Source: Mesostigma viride
Lineage: Eukaryota; Streptophyta; Mesostigmatophyceae; Mesostigmatales; Mesostigmataceae
Direction of reading: 5' to 3'
Assembly (NCBI GenBank): GCA_009746045.1
Contig: RPFO01001124.1
Span: 1-64,000 of the forward strand
Length of the DNA stretch: 64,000 bases
In this document: piece by piece, positions 24,454 through 35,500 of the stretch
How the letters are laid out: every line of letters starts with the position of its first letter
Position numbering within the stretch: the stretch's first letter is position 1
Position numbers and translations under genes: made by a program
Notes under the pieces: generated by a model
What the model was told of the DNA's origin: nothing
Database searches by the model: none
Seen by the model: the letters and a program-made list of their open reading frames with translations, nothing else

Positions 24454-26823
24454 CTACTCATCACAACGCCTCCAACTCTTGGGGAGAGGTAGCTTTCCCA
24501 CAGGGTCGGGCGTGTGAGCCTTGACAATATTCTGCCACCGCGTCTTGTTCTGCATGGCAGTCCAAAGAAGGGAGAGAGAGTAGATGCCGGTATTCAAACT
24601 GGGCTGGGACCAGTAGGTCATCCAGCAACATCTGGACGTAGTTCGTGACATGTTTCCCTACCCTTTTGGGAATGCCCTTGGGGCCAGGCCAGGTCAGAAT
24701 ATGCTGCCCTGGCTGGCCAAGCCGCTGGGGGCCGGCCAGACCAAGGGCGGTGTCGACCTGGCTGGTGCGAGCAAGGTGTCCTACAAATGCTATCCTACGC
24801 TGTCCAATCTCGTCCGAAATACGAGGCATGCCCTGATACAAAGACTCTAATGACGGACGCTTGGAAAACCCTACGTTCAGGACCTGTCGGAGCATCCTGT
24901 AAACTGTCCCGTCTAGCCTAGAGTGCCAGTGTGGGTGTGAGTGTCCACGCCTCGGCGCCATACGTGAGCACCGTGAGGACGAGGACCTTGAAGAGCATGC
25001 GCTTGCGGTGCTCGCCCAGGCCCTTGGAGAGCCAGTAGGGGTTGAGCGAACGGAGCCGAGCCCAGGCCAGGCCGATGCGGGTGTCCACATCGTAGGCGGT
25101 GTCAGGGAGCCAGCTCCCTAACAGTTTGAAGCGATCGCGGAACGGGACCGCCGTCCCGTCGAGCAGGCGCGGCAGCGGTGGGGCATACTGGAGCTAGGCC
25201 CCAATCACCATCGCCTCAGTTTTGACACTAATCTCCAACCCCACCGCCCTCGCCTCCAGGCCCAGACAGTCCAGCCAGGTCTGAATGTGCTCGGGGCGCG
25301 CGATGAGGGCAGTGGTGTCATCCGCATAAATCAGGTCGGCCAGGCGGTAGCCAGGCCGCCGTGCTCTTTCTCGTTAAGGATGTCCAAGCCTGGCTCGAAC
25401 CCCTTAAGAGCAGTGAAGCGCGCACGTGCTCGGCGCATGACGTGATCCACGACAATAATGAACAGGTATGGGGACAGCAGGACACAACCTTGCCACACCC
25501 CGTGGTGAAGGGGGAATGGTGGGGTGGTGCCAAGTCCGCAGTCCGCACTGCCTGTGAGCCCTCATACAGTCGCCGAATGGCAGCAATAAACGCTGGTGGC
25601 ACCCGATCCAGAGCTAGGATGGCCCAAAGAGCCTCCCAGAGGACCGTGTCCAAGGCCTTGATATAGTCAACAAAAATGAAGACCAGCGGCAAACTGTCAG
25701 GGGGAAGGCGACGCACCTCCTCCATCAACCGGCGCGCGACAAACACAGCCATGACAGTGTTACGACCACGACGGAAACCCATGGATCTGAGTACTCACCC
25801 AGGTGTGGGTCCACTCGCGGCAAGGAGCCTGTGCAGCATCATCATTGCGCATGAAGACCTTCAGCGCGGCGCTCTGGAGGCAGACACCCCGGTAGTTACC
25901 GGGGTCAGCAGCAGAGCCCTTCTTGTACAGCATGACGCGGATGGCCGTCTGCCACTCAGCAGGCGGAGGCTCGTCAGAAAGCAGGACACGGTTGCAGAAC
26001 GCCAGCAGAAGGTCCCTAACCGCCGGATCAGGGGACTTCAGCAGCTCAGCAGAAAGGTGGTCGGCACCGACCGCCGCATCGTACCGCAGGCGAGCAAGGG
26101 CGCCGTCCAATTCCTTCAAAGTGAAGGGGTGGACGACGTCGTCGGTGGCAAGGCAACCCTCCTGCAAGGCGGGGACTTGGTAGTCCGCGGCCGAGGAGGG
26201 GGGCGCTGGCGGCGGCGGGGGTCCGGCAGCCCCGAGGCGGGCGGCCGTCTCGGGGTGAAGCGGCGGGGGGGGGGCGCGGGCCCCACCTGTCAAGGAAACA
26301 TTGTGGGCCAACCAGCGGTCAAGGCTTACTGGCGCCGTGCCGTCCCCCGTGTGCTCCACCGGGGTGCGCTGCCGCCGGCCGCCGAGCCGGTCGAGGTGGT
26401 ACCACATGTCCTTGCCCTGGTTGCGAGCTTGGCAGGCCTTGGCATCTGCGATGCACTGGGCCGCCTCCGCGTCCTGAGCGTGCTCGTAGGCCTCCACGAG
26501 GGCGGCCTTGAGCACCGGTTTCTGCAGCGGGTCCCGGTTACGCTTGAGGCGGTGCCGGGCGGCCAAGACCTTGGGGTCCTGGCGGTAGAGCGGGCCGGGG
26601 CGGCGGCGGGGCATGGCCGGCAGGTGCCGTGCCGCCAGCAACGGGGCACGGGCCGCAAAGCCCGCAAAAATGGTGGCGTTGGGGGCACCCTTGTCCAGCT
26701 CGTCGACGTCCGCCTGGGCGTCCAGGGCCGACAGGTACTCCCGTCGGCACCGGTTCCGCGCGTGCTCGGCGTCCGTCCAGTCCTCAGGATCTCCCCGGAC
26801 CGGGCGTAGAGCAGACCAGTCAG
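24454..26823 (-). pseudogene. L1-like LINE reverse transcriptase, decayed
   Basis: Minus-strand fragments of a non-LTR retrotransposon ORF2 in several frames. Going 5' to 3' there is an N-terminal linker (about 26800-26300), then RT blocks. These include FTLKELDGALARLRY, MLYKKGSAADPGNYRGVCL (about 25940-25870), GFRRGRNTVMAVFVARRLM at 25782 and FVDYIKALDTVLW. Next come VWQGCVLSPYLF near 25500 and the catalytic box YADD at 25327-25316. The C-terminal part has LDGTVYRMLRQVLNVGF and QRRIAFVGHLAR (about 24930-24790). At least three frameshifts separate these blocks, and the endonuclease domain is missing at the 5' end, so the copy is dead. Confidence 0.9.
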
Positions 26824-26833
26824 GGCGGTCCGA

Positions 26834-27300
26834 TTATAGGCATGGCTTGGCTAAATGTTGGAGGCATCATCCATGGGGGCCATTATGGGCGCACATGCGT
26901 TTACCATTGAATTGAATTGAATTGAATTGGAACATAACTCCGTTGGGAGTATATGTAGCACATAGCCCAGAGAAGGGGCATATGGCCTATCATACATTCT
27001 AAGCTACTTCCTGCAAGGGTGGGAATGTAAACAACACTTGCTCTAGGTGCACTAAGGCACCTGCACCCTCATGATCTTCACACTATGCCCAGCTAAGGGG
27101 GAGTATGTCATGTGGGGGAAGATCATCATGGCTATACAAGAGCTAGGGCATGGCTTCTCGACAGAGAGCATCTCTCTGCACTGCGTAGCATGGCTAAATT
27201 CTTAGTGCAACATCCATGGGGGTCCCGTTATAGGCAGGGCTTGGCTAAATTCTGTAGACAACATCCATGGGGGCCATTATGGGCGCACATGCGCGTGGGC
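26834..27300. repeat. LINE-associated non-coding repeats between ORF2 and ORF1 pieces
   Basis: Three copies of a GGCTTGGCTAAAT...CATCCATGGGGGCC...ATGGGCGCACATGCG block lie at about 26841-26894, 27188-27225 and 27238-27291. Between them are an (ATTGA)n stub (26908-26930) and a block reading CTCCGTTGGGAGTATATGTA...GGGGCATATGGC. That block also occurs in inverse orientation at 29094-29168 and, in part, at 50743-50818. These look like untranslated parts of one LINE or a non-autonomous relative. No coding potential was seen. Confidence 0.6.
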
Positions 27301-27344
27301 CACATGCTAGGCTAAGCCTGACTAATCTACACTACTGGTATGGA

Positions 27345-28705
27345 TTCCCTAGTCTGAGGTGGCAGGAGGGGGCTGCCAGGGCTTGTGGTCAACGTGGATG
27401 ACCGCCCCCTCCAGTATACCGGCTTCCCCCCTGCGCTGTGCCGGAGCTGAAGGTAGGCCGGCCATAGCTCGCGTCGCCGCTGTTGCTGGGCCAGGGTCAA
27501 GTCGTCGTCCAGCGTGAAGCGAGTCCTCGAGAGCTTCTTGCGGCATTTAAGGAACGACAGCTTGTCCGCCATGTACTTAAAGGTGAGGAGCACGGGTGCC
27601 GGGCCAGCCTTCCCCCGCGCGCGGGGGAGGCGGACAGGGCTCCGACATGTCCAGCTCACCAGTGAGTAGCATGGGGGCAAGAATGTCGCGCTTAAATGCC
27701 TCAAGAAGGCTCGTGGAGGTCTCACCTGCCGGCTGGTCGAAGTGCTTGACGATGACATTGTGGCTGCGCCGGGCGATGTCGGTGTCCTCGCGAAGGTCGA
27801 GGGCTTGTTGCTTGAGTTGTGCCGAGATGGTGGAGGTGGTGGAGGTGGTGTGCTGCTTAAGCAAGTCCGCCCAGGTGGAGGGAGCATCGCCGGCCGGGCC
27901 AGCAGGCGTCGGCTGGGCGGCGATGTCCTTCACCGCTTGGGCGGTGAGGCCGGCGGTGTCATGCAAGCTCTCAAGGGCGTTGGCGGTGGCTTGAAGGCGT
28001 TGGTCGAGGTCGAGGAGCTGGGCTTTGATGTCGGCAGTGGAGGCGGAAATGGCCGTGGAGGTGGAGGCGGCGGCGGTGGAAATGTGAGGAAGTTCAGCAG
28101 TCAGCGTGCCGCCGATTGCTGCTATGTCGGCAGCAAGGGGGGTCACGTGCTGCTGAAAGGCTTCCGTGAGGATGGAGCGGAGGGTGGGGACGGAAAGGGG
28201 TGGAGCCCAGATCTCGCCGTCAGAGCGCTGCATGGAGAAGGGAGTTGAGGATGGCGTGCTGGAGATGGGGGCGGACGCAGCCGGACAGCCCGTAGAGGTT
28301 GTCCCAGCGGCGGCCGTCTGGGCAGAGGAGGCGATTGATGGAGTGGAAATGGAGGCACAGGTCGTAAAGCGAAGCGTAATCCCCGAAGAAGATGCAGCGC
28401 ATAGCATCGGTCGGAGAAATGGTGGCCCAGTCGTAATCTGCGACCTTGAAAGGCCGGGGCCGAAAGCTCGGTTCTGGGCGTGAAGACCCTCCTGTGTCGT
28501 CGGCTGGGCGGGTGCGCTTGGGGTCAGGCGATGCAGATGGCGAGGCGTTAAGCCCGGGGGGTTGCTGGACGACCACCAGTGCACGACTAGTGTCATCGCC
28601 GCCTGCCGGACCTGAAGGCGAAGCTGCAGCCTGAGCTGCAGACGTATTTTCATTGCCGAGCGCAGCCGCCAGGCTGCGTTGCGTCGAGGCGCGTTTGTTC
28701 GCCAT
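27345..28705 (-). pseudogene. L1-like LINE ORF1 protein, frameshifted
   Basis: Starts at the minus ATG at 28705. The N-terminal half is Ser/Ala/Pro-rich, then FKVADYDWATI and a conserved FFGDYASLYDLC block. A frame change near 28240 leads into a long helical region. A further change near 27590 leads into an L1 ORF1-type C-terminal domain with FKYMADKLSFLKCRKKLS and FTLDDDLTLAQQQRR (27560-27470). The layout coiled coil, RRM-like (NVIVKHFDQPAG), C-terminal domain matches RNA-binding ORF1 proteins of L1-clade elements. Related pieces occur at 48618-49050 (plus) and 49222-51196 (minus). Confidence 0.75.
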
Positions 28706-28870
28706 ATATTGCGTTTTAGATTCGGAAAATTATATCAGCATGTGCGTCTTAGAAAGACGAAGCGATAGTGATATTCACGGCTAAATTCGGTGCTCAAACG
28801 TGAAAGTTATGAGCTCCGACAGCCATGGCTACCTCGTGGCTCGTGGCTCGTAAGTCGTGGCTTGGTTTAC
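28706..28870 (-). other. Probable LINE 5' untranslated region
   Basis: This stretch upstream of the ORF1 ATG is conserved with 51197-51356 upstream of the second ORF1 copy (shared words include ATATCAGC(A/G)TGTGCGTCT and CCTCGTGGCTCGTGG). Conservation of both coding and leader sequence marks it as part of the element. Confidence 0.6.
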
Positions 28871-29174
28871 CATGGCGTTTACCATGGCCTAGCTTTATAT
28901 ATTTAGTTTTATGCTGTGCCCGGTGCAGAGAGCTCCTCTCTGCGGAGACGCCATGCCCTAGCTTCTGTATATAGCCATGCTGATATCTTCCACCCCCTGC
29001 CAGGCCCCCTTTGCGCTCTGAGAGATCACGGTGGTGCAGGTGCACTTGGTGCATCTAGAGCAGGTGTAGTTTACATCCTACTATTGCAGGAAGTAGCCCA
29101 GAATGTATTAAAAGCCATATGCCCCTCCTCAGGGCTATGTGCTACATGTACTCCCAACGGAGTCATGTTCCTAA

Positions 29175-29272
29175 TTAATTAATTAATTAATTAATTAATT
29201 AAAATTAATTAATTAATTAATCAATTAATTAATTAAAATTAATTAATTAATTAATCAATTAATTAATTAATG
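29175..29272. repeat. (AATT)n microsatellite
   Basis: Near-perfect TTAA/AATT tetranucleotide tract with a few AAAATT and AATCAATT interruptions. It follows directly after the LINE-associated block ending CCAACGGAGTCATGTTCC, so it probably grew from the element's 3' tail. Confidence 0.9.
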
Positions 29273-29451
29273 GAAGTAGAAGTAATCCTTTTTATAAACT
29301 AAAGCAGAGCGCAAATTGCAATCCGCAGGTTAGCACGTGGATGCATGCATGTGGGGCGGAGTAAATAATAATAAATACTGCAAACTTTCCCACACAAGGT
29401 GTAGGAATTGTTCCATGGCATGTCCCATTTCCATGCAAACACAAGTATACA

Positions 29452-29456
29452 TTACA
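29452..29456 (-). terminator. Possible TGTAA polyadenylation signal
   Basis: Minus-strand TGTAA (the usual green-algal polyadenylation word) about 91 bp after the stop codon of the 11-exon gene. The word is short, so support is weak. Confidence 0.35.
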
Positions 29457-29464
29457 GCTTTCGC

Positions 29465-29568
29465 TGTAGCTTGCTAAACACAGGTGGCTGCTTATCATTC
29501 ACTGTTCTTTGCAGCGTGTAGCTTGCTAAACACAGGTGGCTGCTTATCATTCGCTGTTCTTTGCAGCG
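29465..29568. repeat. 52-bp tandem duplication covering the stop codon of the 11-exon gene
   Basis: TGTAGCTTGCTAAACACAGG through TTCTTTGCAGCG occurs twice head-to-tail with one mismatch. On the minus strand the first-read copy (29568-29517) encodes the last codons and stop of the gene (NAAKNSE-stop). The second copy lies in the 3' untranslated region. Confidence 0.9.
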
Positions 29569-32500
29569 TTTCCTGCCATCTTCCACTTCCTGTTGAGGCA
29601 GAAGTATGGAGACGCCTGCAATTGAAACGACCAAATGGAATGCACAAAACAATGCCTGAGTTAAAATGCTTTCTTCGCCCCAAGAATAAAGCAGGCCGGA
29701 AACGTGAAATGTAGTCTTGACGAACACCCCCAAACACATGTATACCTGGTTCAAGCTATTGCAGCGCTAAAACATCGCCAGTCTGAGCATTAGATTGGGC
29801 TTGCAGTTGAAAAGGTATATTCCCTGTCTTTTCCATAGGCAACTCTATGCGCTGGTATAACAACAGTGACACATGTTACCAAACCACACACACATGTCAA
29901 TCCAAGCATCCACACCTCCTCGACGGTATCTTTACTAGTTAAAAAAGCATTCTAAATACATGAGCCATACTAAGTGCAAGGCATTGCCACCCATGTCACC
30001 GGCCCATGCTGTGATACTAGTATGGAAATGGGAATGAGTCAATGAGGAGAAAAAAAACACCATGGCAAGTAATGTAGCCGGCTATCACGTACAAAATAGG
30101 ACAAGGTCAAGGCCACGTCAGGCTAGAACAATGCCCAGGGTCAAAGATGAAACATGCGGGCCAAACGCACACGGCAAGCGGCAATCAATGATTTGGTTGC
30201 AACGAGAAGCTACGAAATGCGCTTGCATCAACAGCCACCACAGTTGCATCTACCGTACTTGCATCTACTGGTTTGTTCTCGGGCAGCATTGCTCAGCGAA
30301 TCGCCAATTGACATTACAGAAAAAAGCTGATGATTTTGGCCTGCCACTCACCGCGTCGACATTCCTCGAGAATGACATCATGAACGTGGCCACCGACACG
30401 CGGTGGTGTTGCGGCCGGCTGCGTGCGGCCCTGCTGGCGTCCTCGCCCGCCGCGCCCTCCTCCTCCTGCCCCGCGCCGGCCACCGCCGCGCTGGCGGCCG
30501 CCTCGAGCGTGCCGCTAAAGTCGACACCTCCTTGGTAGAGCTCGGTGCCCAGGAAGAGGTTCTCTGGGTCGCCCGCGTTGCGCTGCTGCTGTGCCTGCTG
30601 GACAAAGCCGGCCTCGATGCACTCGCCTGAACAGAAGGGGTGGTAGGATACAAGAGACATAGGAGCAGATGTACACTGTGAAGTCACTATACTGCGTGAA
30701 TATGTACAGTGTGTTACTAGTTTCTTTCCATCCGATGTCCTGATGGTTTGTGCAGATTTTATTTTCCGAGGCCGTGATAATAATGTATTGATGTACACAG
30801 TGAAGTAGAGCTACTAAAAGAAAAAGAAGTTGTTTGTTTGTCTGGAAGGCCACGGGTGGGCGCACGAGGCAGGGGATGGGGCCCAAAGATTCGGACACCT
30901 GGAAAGGGCAGCCACTGGGACAGCTAGGTACGCTGATACATACAAAGAGCGCAGGCACACTTAGACATGGTACACAGGCATGCCAACGGTGCATACTGCA
31001 TACAGGCGAGATCGGTCACGGCAGATTAGAGCCATGCGCCAGGCTGCCCCTTACAAGTAGACCAAGGGAGAAGAATAGCAACAGAAGATAAGACAAGTAG
31101 CCACCCCATCACCAGCCAAACCATGCCTGCCCCGCATAAACCAATTCTCCTCGACAACTTGAATGTGTTTTTGTGACCACGCTTCCCCAAAGATGTCATG
31201 CTGCCCACACAGACGACCTCTGAGGCGATGTCACCAATGCCACCCCCAACCCCTTCCCTCCCCTCCCCTGCCCTCCCCTCCCCTTCCCTCCCCTCCCCTC
31301 CCCTCCCCTCCCCTCCCCTCCCCTCCCCTCCCTCCCCCCCTCCCCTCCCTCCCCCCTCCCCTCCCTCCCCTCCCCTCCCCTCCCCTCCCCTCCCCTCCCC
31401 TCCCCTCCCCTCCCCTCCCCTCCCTCCCCTCCCCTCCCCTTGCTGCACGTATCATCCCCTCCTGCGTTTCTCCTCTTCCCCTCCCCACTCCCCTCATTTC
31501 CCCCACTTATCCTCCACTCCCCAATTCCTGCCCCCCCCCCCCCCCCCCCCCCACCTACGCAGGTGCTCCCTCGGCGCGCCCGCGTCTACCATCGCGATCG
31601 CCTGGATGGCCTGCGGGACAGACACCAGCACCGAGCCGCTCAGAAGCAGCTGCATCTTCCAGTCGCCAATTGGCTCGTCCTTCGGGTCATCCATGACCAT
31701 CGCAGCACCGCCTGGCACGTCCTCTTCGTCGCTGACATCGTCCTCCTCGCCCTCCTCGCCCTCCTCGTCTGAACCCTCCTTCCTTTGCCGGCCCCTGGCG
31801 CCTCCCCCTGGCTTCCCCTTGCTCCCCCCCTTGCCTTTGCCCTTGTCAGCCACCGCGCCCATGGTCACGTCCATGATGGCCGCGGCCACCGCGTTCAAGT
31901 ACTCGCGCCGCTCCTCTAGGAACTGGTCACGCAGCGCCTCCACCAGCGGCGTCTGGAGCGAGGGGTGTGGAGCGAAGGGTAGGGAGCGAGGGGTGTGGAG
32001 CGAGAGGGGTGGAGCGAGAGGAAGAGGGCGTGGAGGGTGGCAGGAGGAAGAGGGAATGCGGGTGTCAGGAGTCCCATTGGGGATGCGGGGGCCAGGTGGC
32101 AGAAGGAAGGGGGGGGGGAGGAGCAAAGAACGGTGCAAGGCGGGAAGACCAAGGGCAACGGATGTCGGGGCAGGACAGCGAAGGGTGGAGCACGTAAAAT
32201 AGAGCCTTGCGGGGCAGTGGGAGAACAGGTGGTGTTACAAGTTTCCAGGGGGGAGCGCCACCGGCAACGGATATGTGTGTGTGTGGTGGTGGGGGGACAA
32301 ACGGCAAGGGGGTGTGAGGGGAGAGGAGCATAGGCGGGGAGGCCAGGTTTAGGGGTTTAGCGTGCGGTGGGGGTGGGGTGGGAGGGCAACCAGAGGGCAG
32401 TCCGGACCGGTAAGGGCAAGGGATCGATAAATCACAGCGCAGACACATAATCAGGAGGTACAGGGTATGGGGCAGACAGTTCCAGAGTTCGCAGGGAGCA

Positions 32501-35500
32501 TGGGGCCTGTGCAGTGCTTCTACTAACGGGACTATTTCGTCAGCTGGTTGACGAATTTCGAAATTAGTAGTAAAAAAGTCAACCATTTTGGGCGATTCGT
32601 CAACCACATTCGTCAACCAACTCGGCAATTCGTCAACCCAGTGACGAATATGTTCCGCAATTCGTCAACCGGTTTGACGAAATGTTTAGGGTATTCGTCA
32701 ACCACCCAAGTCAGGTTTTCCCATAGAGAGGCCAGACCTGAGGTCCAGCGGTGCGGCGTCAGGCCGTCAGCCCGTACCTGGTACCAGCTGAATCCTAGGT
32801 ACGCTCCAGTTATTGTTGGTTTGGAAAGACAGTAAGTACGGTTCAGGACAATGGTACCAAAACTGAAGACGAGGAAGGCAGGACCAGCCGACCAGCTGGG
32901 CAAAAATTTTTTTTTACCGGTATTTAATCATGGTATTAATTACCCTCCGACCTCAGGCCGTCTGGCGACTACATGTGCGATAAAATATTGCATGCCAAAT
33001 TGTTTCGATAATTGCGGCGGCCGATGTTTAGGTAGTGTTGCATGAGCTAGAGAATGTCTAAGAAAAACGGTTCGGCGGGTTTCAAGACTAGCACCTTAGA
33101 TGCTCTGTTTAAGAAGCAAGCTGGAGAAACTGTAGCAACGGAAAATATCGTCGACCTAGGCCGCAGTTTAGATGAAAAGGAGGGCAGGCAGGGCCGCGAC
33201 AAACGCAAGAGAGTAGAGCGTGAGGAAGAGGATGGGTCTAATGCGCAGGAAGAGGAAGATGGCGGCCAGTCAGCATCATCTGACAGCGCCTCAAATTCTG
33301 TCGAGGAGGAATCTAGCGAGGAGGAATCTGGCGAGGAGGGGGCCGAGACAGAAAAGAGCAAGGCCGATGATGGCGGCAGCTCTGAGCCAGGTAAGAAGAA
33401 GGGCAAGAGAAAGCATACGGTGACGGCTTTCGGCGGGCATACCAGATGTGGCTTAACGCAGCTGGCGGGGGCCAGATGGGCGGTGGCACAAGCAACAAGT
33501 GGACAGGCGCGCGCAGCTCGCAGGGTGCAGGGCCAAGCTCGGACAAAACTGTGACAGTAGTGCCTGTTGATAGCAGTGAGGAGGACGTGATGGTTGTTTA
33601 ATGGCCTCGTGCTGTGCACACTTGACTCTGGCCTAGCTGTGAAGGATACTAGTCATTATTCTGTAGTTTATGCCGGTGTCAACAGCCACCAAGTGATATT
33701 GTGTTTTATCCACATGCATTACATGCGTGTGTGAGCGACCTTAAGTTAATTATAAAGAAATAAAGCTTCCCCCTCCCCTCCCCCAGGTTTGACAAAGCGC
33801 CAAGGCAAATAGTCAACCATTTGACGAAGTGCCGAGGCAAATAGTCAACCGTTTGACGAATGACAAAAACCCTTAGTAGAAGCACTGCGCCTGTGCAGAA
33901 TCAATTATGCAGCGTCCCCCGGTGGGCTAACAGCGTCTCCCTAACTGCAATCATCGCGCTGCATTGCCCGCTCGTAATGGCTGCGGTGAACACCCTGCTT
34001 CAGTCATGGTGCTATCCGCCCTGCTCACCACAATGTACTCGCAGCCCTGATTACCCTGCTTCAGTCAACAGACCGGGCGCCTCGATCAACCCGTATCCCT
34101 TCCTATGTCATCTCATTAGTTGTAGAAATAAATCAGAGCAGTTAATAAAGCATAAATAGTAGCCGCCCCTTCCCACCTCACTATTGTCGTCATCCCTCCT
34201 ACCTAAATGCAGTACGATGGTCGCCAGTCCCCACCCTTGCTCATCTCATTGTACTTGTGGCCCCTTCTACCTGGCCGTGTTAAGCAAACATATATAATGA
34301 AACACATCACCAACCACACTTATCACGTTACAAACATGTATAATGAAACACATCACCAACCACACTTATCACGTTACAAACATGTATAATGAAACACATC
34401 ACCAACCACACTTATCACGTTACAAAAGCCGCCCATCCTACATCAGCGTGGTAAAAATACATGTTAGCCACCATGCCTGCTCACCTCATTAAAGTCGTCG
34501 TCCTCGTAAAACAGCTGCTCCACGAAAAATGCCTTCTCCTGCACGACTCGGTCCAACGCGACAAACAGTGCCTCCAGCTGGCGCGCGCTCTTGTGCGCAA
34601 ACATGTCCGCCAGCACCTGGCGCGCCCCTGCCTTGCTCACGCGGTGGCCGGTCGCCAGCATCGAGCGCCCGCTGTCCTTGCGCGTGAGCCTGATGCTGCG
34701 CTCCGCGACGTCCTCGCTCGTCATGGGGACGGACGGCAGCTGCTCCAGCCTCTCGCGGTACTGGCGGCCGCAGCAACGAGCGAGAGAGCAGGCAAGCGCA
34801 CATGCTTGATTCATGCTACATACCTAGGCCCAGACAACAGGCGAGATCGCAAGTGCACGCTATCAATCGACATGGCAAGTGCACGGTGTCAAGCGAGATA
34901 GCGAGTGCACATCATCATGTAAGATACCACCTATGTGAAGTGACATAACTGTGATGTAGAGTATAGTTGTGTGTGTGTGACATGGCCATGCGTCGGTGCA
35001 TGGAGGTTATACATGGCATCGCATGGTATTGTGATGGCAGCATATGCAAGGACTTTGGGTTTGATATTTGGCCTCAAAACCTCCGCAGTTCAACCTCTTG
35101 TCTCGTCTCGCCTCTTCTGGCCTCGCCTCACTTTCTTTGGCTTGTCTGGCCTCAGCTGCTCCACAACTGTTGAAGGCTCAGGGCTAAGGGTTAAGTTGCC
35201 TACTGGTCTCCCTTCTGTTCCCTTGGTTTGTCTCACTTGTGCCTATTTGGCTTGCCTCGCTTCTCTTTACTTGGCGCGCATCGCCTCACGCAGTCTACGT
35301 GCAGGTGACCACCTGGTCCACTCGGCGCGCATCGCTCGGATCGCCTCACCTGGTCCACAATCGCCAGCTGCGCCGTGCGCACGCCCTCGCCCAGCTCCCC
35401 CGTGAGCACCTGGAAGAAGAGCTCGCAGTCGGCGTCGTACTGGTACCGCTGGACGGCGGCCATGAGGTTGTAGGCTGTCTCGATCACCGCGGCGGTGTTG

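Noticed and set aside
31026-31696. Gly/Glu/Arg and Pro/Ser-rich ORFs over the CCCCT tract
   Set aside because: Simple-sequence translation within intron 9; no homologous domain.
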